A DNA stretch of 64,000 nt, taken from Acidobacteriaceae bacterium. Lineage in GTDB: Bacteria; Acidobacteriota; Terriglobia; Terriglobales; Acidobacteriaceae. Every line of letters starts with the position of its first letter. Position 1 is the first letter of the stretch. The notes under the pieces were generated by a model. That model was not told the origin of the DNA. It saw only the letters and a list, made by a program, of their open reading frames with translations, and searched no databases. The stretch covers positions 3,410,001 through 3,474,000 of the forward strand of contig JAPWKE010000003.1 of assembly GCA_028283655.1 (NCBI GenBank). Reading direction: 5' to 3'. Positions 23,316-32,302 of this stretch are shown here, one piece after another. The position numbers and the translations under genes were made by a program.

Positions 23316-25991
23316 CTAGAAGAGGCGTTCGGAGCGGCGCAGATTGCCTGCCGAGCCTATGTTGATGAGCGTAAACGAGAAGCGGTAGACGCCTTCGTTT
23401 CGGGTGGAACCGAGTTCGTACTTGCGGTACTCGACGGAGAGGCCGCAGCAGTTCCAGTTGTAGCTGGTCTGGAGCGAGCCGTACTGCAGGCTGGCGTTGT
23501 CGAGGTCGATTCCGGCGTTGGCGGCGGCCGCGAAGCCCGGCTTGGTGGGGGCGCCGTAGCCGAGCAGGAAGCGCATCTGCTGGAAGGTCGAGTTGGCCGA
23601 GGATTGCAGGGTCGAGGTGTTCTTGGTCGTGTTGATGATCTCTGTGTACGAGCGGCCGGGGGCGTTCAGGTTGGCGTAGGAGACGCCGCCGAACCACTGG
23701 TTCTCATGCACGTCGAGGAAGACGTTATTGCTGGTGAAACGCTTCGCGCCGGGGTCAAGGTCGAAGTCCCACTCAATGTCCGTGTGGCCCGAGGTGCGGA
23801 AGCGCATCCGCGAGACGACCGGCGAGATATCGCGCGGCTCGGTGAGGTAGGCGATGCCGCTGAGGTCCAGCGTGGCGTCGAAGATATTCCGTCGGCTGTT
23901 GATGACCGCGCCGCCGAAGCCGGGGTCAAAGAAGCGCTTTTCGGCGACCTTCCACGAGAACCACTCCTTCTGCTGCGGCGTTTGCGGTTTGCAGGTGGTT
24001 TTGGGATGGTGACCGCTGGCGCGTGTGGGCAGGTCGGCGGCGGTCGCGTCGGCAGAGGTGATGCCGTTGGCGTCTGTATCGCTGGTGGAGGTGGGCAGGA
24101 AGCTGTCATGCGCGCCTGTGCTGTCGCTGGTGGCGGTCTTTGCGTCGGACTGGACGGGGCAATCGTTCGCAGAGGCCTTCTTTGGCCTGGCGCGGAAGTA
24201 GAGGTGCTGGGTGACGCCGTACTCGAGTTCGTTGGTGTCGGAGGCGAGATCGACATCGTCAAAGCGCAGGAGGCTGAGGAAGTTGTCGATGCCGCGCACG
24301 TTGCGATAGGTGAGCTCTGGCTCGATAGTGTGGCGGACCTCGGTGCCGAAGTACTTCTGCCAGCGGGTCGGCACTTCGAAGGTGCGTTCCAGCACGGGCG
24401 CGCGCAGGTCGAGCTTCATATCGAGCGAGGTGCGATCGACCGGGACGTTCACCTCCACGGGAGTCGCTGCGGCACCGTAGGGGGTCGTGCGGCTCTTGGA
24501 GTAATGGGTTTCGCGAAGCGCGATGGAGCCGACGCCATTCCAGCCTTCGGCGTGGAACGGGAGAGCGAGTTCGCCACGGATGTCGGCGCGAGGAACGACA
24601 CCCTGCGTGCTGAAGTTGGGCTGCACGCGCTTCAGGCCGCCGACGGAGGCGTTCACCGTCCAGAGGAACGGAGTGCGGCCGAGGTGGTGGTCCATGGAGT
24701 TCGCTTCGAAGGTGGGCGCGTGGAAGATGCGGACTTCCTGCCCGGCGATCGCCTGCCCTGCCGAGTTGGTGTACGGCACGCGCTTCAGGCCCTGGTAGCG
24801 TTCGAAGCGCCCGTCGAAGATGAAGCCGTTGGTGGTGTGCGAGATGTAGGCCAGGGAGGTGATGTCGGAGCTGACGGCCTGGTTGAAGTTGTTGTTGAAG
24901 GCCTCGCGGTAGACGTAGGAGCTGAGGTACTCAGCGTCGCCGACGGCGCGGGTTTTCTGCGTGAAGTCGCGCCGGAAGCTGCCTGTGACGTCCTGCCCGC
25001 CCTGGTTGATGTAGAAGCCATTGGTGTCGTAGTAGCCGCGGTCCTGGAGCGCGGAGAAGTGGGCGCTGGCGAAGTCGAGGCCACGGCCGCGGTAGCGGAA
25101 GGTGCCGGACTCGGAGAAGCCGCGGGAGGAGAAGTACTCGAAGCCTGCGGTGAGGTCGGCGGAGCGACCGAGCACGAGGTAGACCTGTTCGCCGAAGATG
25201 AAGCCTTTGGTCGAGGACTGGCTGATGACGGGGATCAGCAGGCCGCTCTGGCGGGCGGTGGCGTCGACCGGGTGCGTGACGTACGGGAGGAAGAGGATGG
25301 GGACGTTCAGCAGGCGGAAGGTAGAGCCGGAGGCGTGCGCCTTCTGGTCATCGACCCAGATGTGGCTGGACGAGAGAAGCCAGTCGGGCTTGGGGAGCTG
25401 GCAGCTCGTGACCCAGCCGCTGTAGACGTCGTAGCGTGTCGCGCCGGTCTTGACGACCATCTTGCCGCCGAAGAGAAACGCCTGCGGCTGGTGGTTGAGG
25501 ATGGCTGCGCCGTTGTGCATCCCGACGGAGCCCTGCACGTCGTAGAAGCGGCCGGTGCCGGAGCGGATGTTGTACGAGCCCCGGCTGGCGGTGATGGACT
25601 CGTCGTTGTCGTCGGTGGTCAGGTGCAGATGGCCTTCGGCGGTGGCTTCTCCGGTGGCTTCGTTGTAGGTGACGGTGTCAGCGCGAAGGGTGCGTCCACG
25701 GTAGTGAACCTCGACGGAGCCGTCGAGCAGAAGGGTGTCGCCGTGGCGGGATTGGGTGTCGCTTTCGAAGACTGCGCGGTCGTCAGCGGGCAGCGCGGGC
25801 GCGTAGGGAATGGCTCGCGGGACGGTGCTGAGGTCGGGAAGACCAGCGCTGGAGGTATCTACCACGGCAGGAGGTGCCGATTTCGTCACCTCCTGTGCTG
25901 CGAGATGTTGATGAAAGGCAGCCGGTGCGATGGTACTTATGAGGAACAGGGCCCCGTTCCAGCGAAGACTGCAGCGCCGCGAGAGCTTCAC
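23316..25991 (-). CDS. lptD: LPS-assembly outer-membrane protein LptD
   Basis: About 891 residues from a GTG at 25991 (MKLSRRCSLRWNG), which gives a signal peptide with its hydrophobic core at ALFLISTIAPAAF and an end near HLAAQ. An in-frame GTG at 26024 is an alternative; neither has a clear ribosome-binding site. Residues ~60-200 are the LptA/OstA-like jellyroll (DGSVEVHYRGRTLRADTVTYNEATG). The rest is a C-terminal beta-barrel (LPS-assembly, LptD C-terminal) of alternating aromatic strands. It inserts LPS in the outer leaflet. A Thr/Ser/Asp-rich loop of ~75 residues, with cysteines (DNA about 23945-24185), interrupts the barrel. It is first in a line with lpxC. Confidence 0.92.
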   Translation of the reverse strand: MKLSRRCSLRWNGALFLISTIAPAAFHQHLAAQEVTKSAPPAVVDTSSAGLPDLSTVPRAIPYAPALPADDRAVFESDTQSRHGDTLLLDGSVEVHYRGRTLRADTVTYNEATGEATAEGHLHLTTDDNDESITASRGSYNIRSGTGRFYDVQGSVGMHNGAAILNHQPQAFLFGGKMVVKTGATRYDVYSGWVTSCQLPKPDWLLSSSHIWVDDQKAHASGSTFRLLNVPILFLPYVTHPVDATARQSGLLIPVISQSSTKGFIFGEQVYLVLGRSADLTAGFEYFSSRGFSESGTFRYRGRGLDFASAHFSALQDRGYYDTNGFYINQGGQDVTGSFRRDFTQKTRAVGDAEYLSSYVYREAFNNNFNQAVSSDITSLAYISHTTNGFIFDGRFERYQGLKRVPYTNSAGQAIAGQEVRIFHAPTFEANSMDHHLGRTPFLWTVNASVGGLKRVQPNFSTQGVVPRADIRGELALPFHAEGWNGVGSIALRETHYSKSRTTPYGAAATPVEVNVPVDRTSLDMKLDLRAPVLERTFEVPTRWQKYFGTEVRHTIEPELTYRNVRGIDNFLSLLRFDDVDLASDTNELEYGVTQHLYFRARPKKASANDCPVQSDAKTATSDSTGAHDSFLPTSTSDTDANGITSADATAADLPTRASGHHPKTTCKPQTPQQKEWFSWKVAEKRFFDPGFGGAVINSRRNIFDATLDLSGIAYLTEPRDISPVVSRMRFRTSGHTDIEWDFDLDPGAKRFTSNNVFLDVHENQWFGGVSYANLNAPGRSYTEIINTTKNTSTLQSSANSTFQQMRFLLGYGAPTKPGFAAAANAGIDLDNASLQYGSLQTSYNWNCCGLSVEYRKYELGSTRNEGVYRFSFTLINIGSAGNLRRSERLF

Positions 25992-26081
25992 GAGCGATGC
26001 GCAGATTGAAGTCGGTCGAGCCACTGAGATTGAGATTAGACCATTGCGCGGGCATCGCGTAGTGGACAAAAGCCAGCAGGG

Positions 26082-27554
26082 GTGACGGACGTGAGCATTG
26101 GTGGAGGAGCGCAGCGGGAAACAGTGGCCGACGAGAGCCAACTCCTGCTCACGGGTACGGACGGAGCTGCAGGCAGCGGGCTGAAACAGGCTGTGGCAGA
26201 ACGGCTTGCGGCGCACCGCAATCGCCGCGCCACCGAACAGGCCCACGCCGAAGAGAGCCAGGCGATGGCGATGGCCCGGGCAGAGCGCGTTCGCAAAGAA
26301 AGCCGCCGTGGAGCCAGTCTGGTACGCGATGCCGTGGCCGCACGCTACGAACAGAGCCAGAGCTACCGAGAGTTTCTTGCTGCCGAAGCCGAACGGGCGA
26401 TTCAACAGGCACAGGCAGAGGCCGAAGTGGCCGCGCTGACCATGCGCGCCGTGGCCGAAGCCCAGCAGAAGCTGCTGGATGAGCTTGCCGAGTACGACCG
26501 GCCCAAGCTGGTGGTTTCCGAGTTTGTCCCGGAGCCGATGAAGGCTGAGATTCGTTCAGAGCTGGCGCATGAGCTGGCAGACATTGTGCTTGGCGCGCAG
26601 GAGTTAATCGCCGAGCCGATAGGGTTGTCGATTGTTGAGCAGCCGATGATTTCGGAAGCTGCTCCGGCGATTTCCATGCCCGTGGGCAAGGTCTCCGTGC
26701 GCATGCCGGAAGAGTTTGCGGCGAAGTCGCGGACCGATAGCGTTCGTCAGAGCCGGATCGTGGAGCAAAGCCCGGAAGAGCTGGCCGAGCTTGAGGACGA
26801 GATCGCATTCCGTCTGGCCCCGGAGTTTGCTCCGATGGCGATGGAGCTGACGCCGATCCCGGCCAACATCATTGAGTTTCCGCGGCAGTTGATTGCGCCA
26901 CGCAAGGCGCGTCCCCGACTGGCAGAAGGCCCGTTGATGGACGAACCGCAGGCAGAGACCTCGGCAGCCTCTCCGCAGCTCCGCATCTTTGAGGTGGAAG
27001 CCGATCAGGTTGCGATCGAGCCGGAGCCGGTCGAGAGCTTTCAAGGCGCGCCGGAGTGGCAGAGCCTTCTGCTTGAGTCCTACGTTTCGGTAGAACATCC
27101 GACGCCGAACGAGGCACAGGCGCAGTTCACCTTTACGCCGCAGCCTGCACCGATGCAGCGCCGCGTGATCGCGGTGGCGGTGGACGGCATGTGTGTGGCG
27201 ACGGCGTACCTGCTGTTCGCTACCGCTGTGGCTTATATCTGTGGCCCGAACCTTGCGGCTTCAAAAGCGAGCACGCTGGCGGGCGCTTCGGCAGCGGTAA
27301 TTGCGCTCTTTTACCTCGCCTATCAAATGCTGTTTTTCACGTTCTCGGATGCGACGCCGGGTATGCGCTACGCGCACATCGCTCTGTGCACGTTTGGCGA
27401 TGACTATCCGACTCGCAAGGAGATGCGCCGCCGCACACTGGCGAACCTGCTGGCGGCTTGCCCGCTGGGGCTGGGGTTTGCGTGGGTGCTGCTGGATAAC
27501 GATCGGTTGGGATGGCATGACCGAATCTCGAGAATGTATCAGCGTGCTTACTAA
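26082..27554 (+). CDS. RDD-family membrane protein with long coiled-coil N-terminus
   Basis: A 490-residue protein starting at GTG 26082; a second GTG at 26091 is equally possible. Residues ~30-155 are Ala/Glu/Arg/Gln-rich and predicted helical (EQAHAEESQAMAMARAERVRKE, AAEAERAIQQAQAEAEV), a likely coiled coil. Residues ~160-345 are acidic and Pro/Glu-rich. From residue ~360 (RRVIAVAVDG) comes an RDD domain of three to four helices with the motif FSDATPGMRYAHIAL and a closing DNDRLGWHDRIS. RDD domains are usual in bacterial membrane proteins of unknown transport or signalling role. It diverges from lptD across 90 bp. Confidence 0.85.
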   Translation: MTDVSIGGGAQRETVADESQLLLTGTDGAAGSGLKQAVAERLAAHRNRRATEQAHAEESQAMAMARAERVRKESRRGASLVRDAVAARYEQSQSYREFLAAEAERAIQQAQAEAEVAALTMRAVAEAQQKLLDELAEYDRPKLVVSEFVPEPMKAEIRSELAHELADIVLGAQELIAEPIGLSIVEQPMISEAAPAISMPVGKVSVRMPEEFAAKSRTDSVRQSRIVEQSPEELAELEDEIAFRLAPEFAPMAMELTPIPANIIEFPRQLIAPRKARPRLAEGPLMDEPQAETSAASPQLRIFEVEADQVAIEPEPVESFQGAPEWQSLLLESYVSVEHPTPNEAQAQFTFTPQPAPMQRRVIAVAVDGMCVATAYLLFATAVAYICGPNLAASKASTLAGASAAVIALFYLAYQMLFFTFSDATPGMRYAHIALCTFGDDYPTRKEMRRRTLANLLAACPLGLGFAWVLLDNDRLGWHDRISRMYQRAY

Positions 27555-27590
27555 AGCGCCGAAAAAATTCACCTAATCAAAAATATTGCT

Positions 27591-27617
27591 GACGTCCGGT
27601 TTTCAAAACCGGACGTC
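27591..27617 (+). terminator. Terminator hairpin after the RDD gene
   Basis: GACGTCCGG (27591-27599) pairs with CCGGACGTC (27609-27617); TTTTCAAAA between them can extend the stem. It lies 36 bases after the RDD stop codon. No T-tract follows. Confidence 0.65.
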
Positions 27618-27756
27618 GCTGCGTGCGCCGGGTCTATTTGGGAATAGATTGCAGTTTTTGATATCGCATGGGGGGCAGTCGTCGTACGATGAAGACACGA
27701 TTACTCCAGCAATAGCAATAATTTCCGTCGTCCGTTGACAGAGATTTCTTAGGTGC

Positions 27757-28989
27757 ATGATGCCGCATTGGCAATTTGACCCCGCATCTGTGTTCTTAGC
27801 GGGTACGGCCGTAGAACTGATGTTTGCGTGCACGATGCTTGTGATTGCTCTGAGCGATCGGCGCACGCAGGGAACACGCTGGTTCAGCGCGATGGCGGCA
27901 TTGAATCTGGTCGGCACGTCGTTTCGTCTGTGGCACGGTCGTGACGACCGCCTGATTTGGGATATCCGCTTCGCTGCGTGGGCTCTGCTGACGGGCTTTC
28001 TGATGCATGGGGGTGTTCAGTGGTTCGCTGCGCGCCGCAAGCCAAAGTACCAGCCGTGGATACTTCTTGTAACCGTGGTTTTGTTCCTTTGCGGGATCAA
28101 TCCGGGCTCCAGACAGCTTGAGATCCTGTTCCTGCTGCGAGTTGCCGCCCTCGCGCTGTATGGGCACATGATGTGGATGCTGTGGCGGCCAAAGCTTGTG
28201 GCCCTGCAAACGGCGACCCGCTGGAGCGCGTTCTCCCTTGTTCTGATGGCACTGCTGCGGATCGTGCGGATGCTCATGCATCTTGGACTGCTCCCTGCTG
28301 CCTCGTCGGCTGGGCTGGACCATCTCCGGGAGCTTGGCCTGGCCGCCACGATGTTTACGGAACTGTCGTTTGTGGCCCTGTACGTTGCGGAAGTGAAGAT
28401 GCGTCTGCATGAGGAGACGCGTATCGACGTGCTGACGGGGTTGAAGAACCGCCGGGCGTTTGAAGAGTTGGCGCAGCGTGCGGTAGAAACCGCGGTGGCG
28501 CGAGGCTACGCGCTTTCCATGCTGATGCTGGACCTTGACCACTTCAAGACGCTGAACGATACCTGGGGCCATGTGGTGGGGGACCGCGCGTTGAGCCTGG
28601 TTGGCTCCGTGCTGGTGAACACGATGGGTGACGGGATGCTCGTCATGCGGCTGGGTGGCGAAGAGTTTGCGGTCCTGCTGCCTGAGATGGAGATGGACGA
28701 AGCGCAGGCTGTTGCGGAGACGCTGCGCGCTGCGGTCGCAAAGTTGAAGCTGAGCCAGGATGGCGAAGAAGTTTCGGTGACCGCGTCGCTGGGAGTGAGC
28801 TCTCTGCAGCGGGGCGAAGTGACGTGGCAACTCATGTTGCAGCGCGCGGACGTAGCTCTGTACAGAGCGAAGGCTGCGGGCCGCAATCGTGTGGAGCGCT
28901 GCGTTGCAGGAACGCATCCTCCGATGCCGCACTCGGGTGAGATGTCGGCGTGGCAGAGGATGTTTCGCGGGCAAGGGCCGTTGCTGTAG
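27757..28989 (+). CDS. Membrane-bound GGDEF diguanylate cyclase
   Basis: A 410-residue protein. The N-terminal ~215 residues contain about six membrane helices (SVFLAGTAVELMFACTMLVIAL, LLTGFLMHGGVQWF, ILLVTVVLFLCGI and others) that form a sensor of unknown ligand. The GGDEF domain follows, with DVLTGLKNRRAFEEL, LDLDHFKTLNDTWGH and the active loop LGGEEF near residue 302, so it is probably active in making cyclic-di-GMP. An RxxD inhibitory site is not visible before the loop. The final ~25 residues are unstructured. It is one of two cyclases in the window; no phosphodiesterase or PilZ gene is nearby. Confidence 0.92.
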   Translation: MMPHWQFDPASVFLAGTAVELMFACTMLVIALSDRRTQGTRWFSAMAALNLVGTSFRLWHGRDDRLIWDIRFAAWALLTGFLMHGGVQWFAARRKPKYQPWILLVTVVLFLCGINPGSRQLEILFLLRVAALALYGHMMWMLWRPKLVALQTATRWSAFSLVLMALLRIVRMLMHLGLLPAASSAGLDHLRELGLAATMFTELSFVALYVAEVKMRLHEETRIDVLTGLKNRRAFEELAQRAVETAVARGYALSMLMLDLDHFKTLNDTWGHVVGDRALSLVGSVLVNTMGDGMLVMRLGGEEFAVLLPEMEMDEAQAVAETLRAAVAKLKLSQDGEEVSVTASLGVSSLQRGEVTWQLMLQRADVALYRAKAAGRNRVERCVAGTHPPMPHSGEMSAWQRMFRGQGPLL

Positions 28990-29004
28990 CTGCTTGCTGC
29001 GGGG

Positions 29005-29913
29005 CTATTCGCCGAGAGCTTTGCGAAGGACGCCATGGGCCTGCGCGAGCTTTGCTTCGGCGCTGGTGCGGTCCGTCGATTGCTTCAACATGACGATGGC
29101 GATTTTGACGCTCATGCCTGCGCTCCGCAAGGTTTCTGCAGCAAGCGAAAGGTCTGCGCCGGTGGCGTCCGCGACGATGCGCTCGGCACGTTTGACGAGT
29201 TTTTCATTGGTCGCGCGGACGTTGACCATCAGGTTGCCGTAGGTGGCTCCGGTACGCACCATCACGCCGGTCGAAAGCATATTGAGCACCAGTTTGGTGG
29301 CCGTGCCGGCCTTCATGCGTGTGGAGCCCGTGACCACTTCTGGGCCGGTGACGGGCGTGATGGCGATCTCGGCGGCCTGCGCGAGCGCGGAGTTGGCGAC
29401 GCAGCTAAGACCGATGGTGAGAGCGTTGAGGTTGCGCGCGTATTCGATGGCACCGAGCACGTAGGGCGTGCGTCCGCTGGCGGCGATGCCGACGAGTGTG
29501 TCGTTTGAGGTGAAGCCTGCGCTGTGCAGGTCGTTGGCTCCGGCGACGTGTGAGTCTTCGCTGTGTTCGCTGGATTTGCGCAGTGCGCTGTCGCCACCGG
29601 CGATGAGCCCCTGGACGAGGGAGGGGTCTACGGAGAAGGTGGGAGGGCACTCGCTGGCGTCCAGTACGCCGAGGCGGCCGCTGGTTCCTGCGCCGATGTA
29701 GAAGAGTCGGCCACCGTGCTGGAAGCGGTCGGCGATGCGGTCGACGGAGGCGGCGATCTGCGGCAACTCTGCGCGAACGGCAGCGGCGATCTTTGCGTCT
29801 TCGTCGTTGATCGTGGTGAGCATTTCGAGCGTCGACATGCTGTCGAGCTGCTCGCTGGCGCGGTTGCGCTGCTCGGTGGAGAGTGCGGCGAGGTCTTCCG
29901 CGGAAATGGCCAT
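29005..29913 (-). CDS. murQ: N-acetylmuramic acid 6-phosphate etherase MurQ
   Basis: A 302-residue SIS-domain enzyme that removes the lactyl ether from MurNAc-6-phosphate during recycling of cell-wall sugars. Landmarks are STLEMLTTINDED, IGAGTSGRLGVLDASECPPTF, GVDPSLVQGLIAGGD-like (here SVDPSLVQGLIAGGD), VTGPEVVTGSTRMKAGTATKLVLNM and TGATYGNLMVNV. I took the ATG at 29913 (MAISAEDLAALS), where family similarity begins; an upstream ATG at 29973 gives 20 extra residues. No anhydromuramic acid kinase or MurNAc transporter is adjacent. Confidence 0.94.
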   Translation of the reverse strand: MAISAEDLAALSTEQRNRASEQLDSMSTLEMLTTINDEDAKIAAAVRAELPQIAASVDRIADRFQHGGRLFYIGAGTSGRLGVLDASECPPTFSVDPSLVQGLIAGGDSALRKSSEHSEDSHVAGANDLHSAGFTSNDTLVGIAASGRTPYVLGAIEYARNLNALTIGLSCVANSALAQAAEIAITPVTGPEVVTGSTRMKAGTATKLVLNMLSTGVMVRTGATYGNLMVNVRATNEKLVKRAERIVADATGADLSLAAETLRSAGMSVKIAIVMLKQSTDRTSAEAKLAQAHGVLRKALGE

Positions 29914-30027
29914 GCTGGGATCATCGCGCAGTGGAGAGGTGGGATGCAATGAAGTTACGGCTAATAGCGGCATGGAAAAAGGCGATGAGGCTGGTGGGGC
30001 TGCGAAACTCTGTGGGACGATAGAACG

Positions 30028-31362
30028 ATGGCGGACGGAGAAAGTTCAACCGAATTGCAGGCTGCGCATTCTTCTACAGTGGCGTGGCAGTCAACGGAGT
30101 TTCGAGCCTTTGCCGCATCGCGGCTGTTGGGCACCATCGGCGCGGAAGCGCAGGCCGTTGCGGTGGCGTGGCAGGTGTATCAGCTGACGCACTCTGCGCT
30201 GGCGCTGGGATACACGGGCCTCGCGCTGTTCCTGCCGGGCATGTTCTTCGTGCTGCCTGCGGGGCACCTGGCAGATTTGGCTGATCGTCGCTCGGTGATT
30301 CTTGGCTGCTACACGATGCAGCTGCTGGCGACGGCTTCCCTTCTGCTGCTCACGCTGCACGGCATCCACAACATCTGGGCGGTGTATGGCCTTCTGTTTC
30401 TCATCGGCACAGGGCGTGCGTTTGCGGGGCCGGCGCAGTCGTCGATTCTGCCATCGCTGGTGCCGAAGGAACACTTTCTGAACGCGGTGACGTGGGGCGC
30501 AAGCATCTTCCAGACGGCGAACGCGTTGGGGCCGATGGTGGGCGGCTTGCTGTTCACGCTGCCGCTGGCGAAGTGGTTTCCGAAGATCGGGCATCTACAG
30601 GGCGCGCCCATTGTGTACTGTTTCACGCTCTGTGCGTTTGCGTTGTTCCTGGTGAGCATGCTGCGGATTCATCCGCGTGAGGCTGCGGAGAAGAAGGGTT
30701 TCACGATGGGCGCGGCGCTGGACGGGCTGCGTTATGTGGTGAAGACGCGCCTGCTGCTGGGTTCGATCTCGCTGGATCTATTTGCGGTGTTGTTTGGCGG
30801 CGCGGTGTCGTTGCTGCCAATCTTTGCGCAGGATGTTCTGCACGGCGGCGCGCAGGCGTTGGGTCTGCTGCGTGCGATGCCGAGTGTGGGTGCGTTGCTG
30901 GTCTCGCTGTTGCTCTCGTTGCGACCGCTGAAGCGTCGCGCGGGGCGCACGATGCTGATGTGCGTGGGCGGCTTTGCGACAGCGACGATCGTCTTTGGCC
31001 TGAGTCGCAGTGTGTGGCTGAGTTGCGCGGCTCTGTTCGTTACAGGCGCGTGCGACATGGTGAGCGTCGTGGTGCGGCAGAGCATTCTGCAGTTGGCGAC
31101 TCCACCGGAGATGCGTGGCCGCGTTTCGGCGGTCAACTGGCTGTTCCTCGGCGCATCGAACGAACTGGGTGAGTACGAGAGCGGCGTGACCGCGTACTGG
31201 CTGGGCGCTGTGCGTGCGGTGGTTGTGGGCGGTGTGGCAAGCCTTACGGTGACCGGGCTGTGGAGTGTTTTCTTCCCGGCGCTGCGCCATGCTGATGAAC
31301 TGACGCCGGAGAGTTTGCGTGCGGTCGAAGCGCAGTTCGCCACGACCGAGCCCATGCAGTAG
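30028..31362 (+). CDS. MFS transporter (EntS/MFS_3-type exporter)
   Basis: A 444-residue protein with about twelve membrane helices, of the Major Facilitator group that includes EntS and macrolide or siderophore exporters. Recognisable pieces are FRAFAASRLLGTIGAEAQAVAVAWQVY at the first helix, GHLADLADRRSVIL as the loop 2-3 motif, LVPKEHFLNAVTWGASIFQTANALGP, and FVTGACDMVSVVVRQSILQLATPPEMRGRV in the C-terminal half. The substrate is unknown: no siderophore or antibiotic genes are beside it. It is followed closely by the gene at 31403, which has its own strong ribosome-binding site. Confidence 0.88.
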   Translation: MADGESSTELQAAHSSTVAWQSTEFRAFAASRLLGTIGAEAQAVAVAWQVYQLTHSALALGYTGLALFLPGMFFVLPAGHLADLADRRSVILGCYTMQLLATASLLLLTLHGIHNIWAVYGLLFLIGTGRAFAGPAQSSILPSLVPKEHFLNAVTWGASIFQTANALGPMVGGLLFTLPLAKWFPKIGHLQGAPIVYCFTLCAFALFLVSMLRIHPREAAEKKGFTMGAALDGLRYVVKTRLLLGSISLDLFAVLFGGAVSLLPIFAQDVLHGGAQALGLLRAMPSVGALLVSLLLSLRPLKRRAGRTMLMCVGGFATATIVFGLSRSVWLSCAALFVTGACDMVSVVVRQSILQLATPPEMRGRVSAVNWLFLGASNELGEYESGVTAYWLGAVRAVVVGGVASLTVTGLWSVFFPALRHADELTPESLRAVEAQFATTEPMQ

Positions 31363-31402
31363 GCTGGTCTGGATCGACCAGAGTTTAGAAGGAGTTTTGC
31401 CG

Positions 31403-32164
31403 ATGACCAAGGGAGCAAAGGTTGCGCTGGCCTCTGTCGCCGCGCTGATACTGGCGGTGGGGATTGAGGTCACCTACATCAAGCATAAGCGTGCGGTAGA
31501 AGCGAACGAGCCAACGGCTTCGACGCAGCCGCAGTATGGGGCTTCGCGCAAGCTGACGGCGGATGATGATGTTTATCTTCGCAAGCTGCGTCCGGACTCG
31601 CTGAAGGATGCGCGTTCGCTGATCGGCAAGACGGTGTGGGTGTCGGCGGGCGACCAGCTGGATTACTACGTGGACACGGGCAACCATGTTGATTACTCGA
31701 AGCCTGCAGGCGTGCTGAAAGGCGCGGAGCCGCTCGAGATCAAGGCTGTGTTTGAAGAAAAGGCACCGGACTCAGGCCGCGCGGTGCAGCGTATTTCCGC
31801 GGGCGAACGCCATGTGCTGTTTGCGTTCACCATGCCGAAGGGCGAGAACCCGAAGCAGCTTTATGCGGTGGCGACCGGTCATTACGAAGGCGGCATTTAC
31901 GAGTTCATCAACGATGAAGTTTTCTTTTACGACGATCCGCACACGCTGTACAAACACTGGAGTGCCGATGCCTGGGCGCATGTCGATAAGCATGAGTGCG
32001 CGGTGGGCATGAGCGAGAACCAGTGCATGCTGGCGCTCGGCCAGACGATTGACCCGCACGGCGACACGATGGGCGATCGCAGCGTGACGTACCAGAACGG
32101 TGGGCATCCTGTGACGGCAGACTTTGTGAATGGTAAGGCTGTGAAAGTGTCGAAGGACAGCTAG
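31403..32164 (+). CDS. Membrane-anchored protein with BamE/SmpA-like tail, unknown
   Basis: A 253-residue protein starting at ATG 31403, with AGAAGGAG nine bases upstream. One N-terminal membrane helix (VALASVAALILAVGIEV) anchors or exports it. The C-terminal ~45 residues read GMSENQCMLALGQ..., then a Y-x-N turn and ADFVNGKAVKV. This pattern resembles the SmpA/OmlA (BamE) fold, where a GM(S/T)-x(2)-Q-x(2)-x-ALG helix is followed by a strand ending in FxNGKV. The middle part is unfamiliar. Function is unknown; the context (after an MFS gene) gives no help. Confidence 0.6.
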   Translation: MTKGAKVALASVAALILAVGIEVTYIKHKRAVEANEPTASTQPQYGASRKLTADDDVYLRKLRPDSLKDARSLIGKTVWVSAGDQLDYYVDTGNHVDYSKPAGVLKGAEPLEIKAVFEEKAPDSGRAVQRISAGERHVLFAFTMPKGENPKQLYAVATGHYEGGIYEFINDEVFFYDDPHTLYKHWSADAWAHVDKHECAVGMSENQCMLALGQTIDPHGDTMGDRSVTYQNGGHPVTADFVNGKAVKVSKDS

Positions 32165-32189
32165 CTATACGGTAAGCGTAGAGAGACAT

Positions 32190-32285
32190 GAGACAAAGGC
32201 AGACAGTAGACAGTAGAGAAAAGCGATGGCCGCCTCATGAGGCGGCCATCGCTTGTTTGCTGCTCTTTACTGTCTACGCTCTACT
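32190..32285. repeat. ACAGTAG heptads flanking a perfect palindrome
   Basis: On the left is AGACAGTAGACAGTAGAG, in 7-base steps of ACAGTAG. On the right is the inverted version, CTTTACTGTCTACGCTCTACTGTC. Between them lies the 34-bp palindrome at 32221-32254. The whole 95-bp block forms a long imperfect inverted repeat between the convergent genes at 31403 and 32303. Confidence 0.75.
32221..32254. terminator. Perfect 34-bp palindrome, bidirectional terminator
   Basis: AAGCGATGGCCGCCTCA is followed at once by its exact complement, a 17-bp arm with no spacer. It is followed by TGTTTGCTGCTCTTT on the plus strand and preceded by AGAGAAA. The gap lies between convergent genes, fitting a shared terminator. 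Confidence 0.85.
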
Positions 32286-32302
32286 GTCTTTCTGCTCGCC
32301 CT

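Noticed and set aside
23268-26009. A plus-strand open frame of more than 900 codons opposite lptD
   Set aside because: It lies exactly opposite the LptD coding frame, consists of Val/Gly/Ala/Glu-rich low-information sequence, and has no homology features. It is a mirror frame caused by high G+C.
25783-26055. A short minus-strand frame (MPAQWSNLNLSG...) overlapping the start of lptD
   Set aside because: It begins in the right area and has a plausible protein-like start, but it overlaps the LptD signal peptide region and is lost after ~35 residues. Treated as chance.
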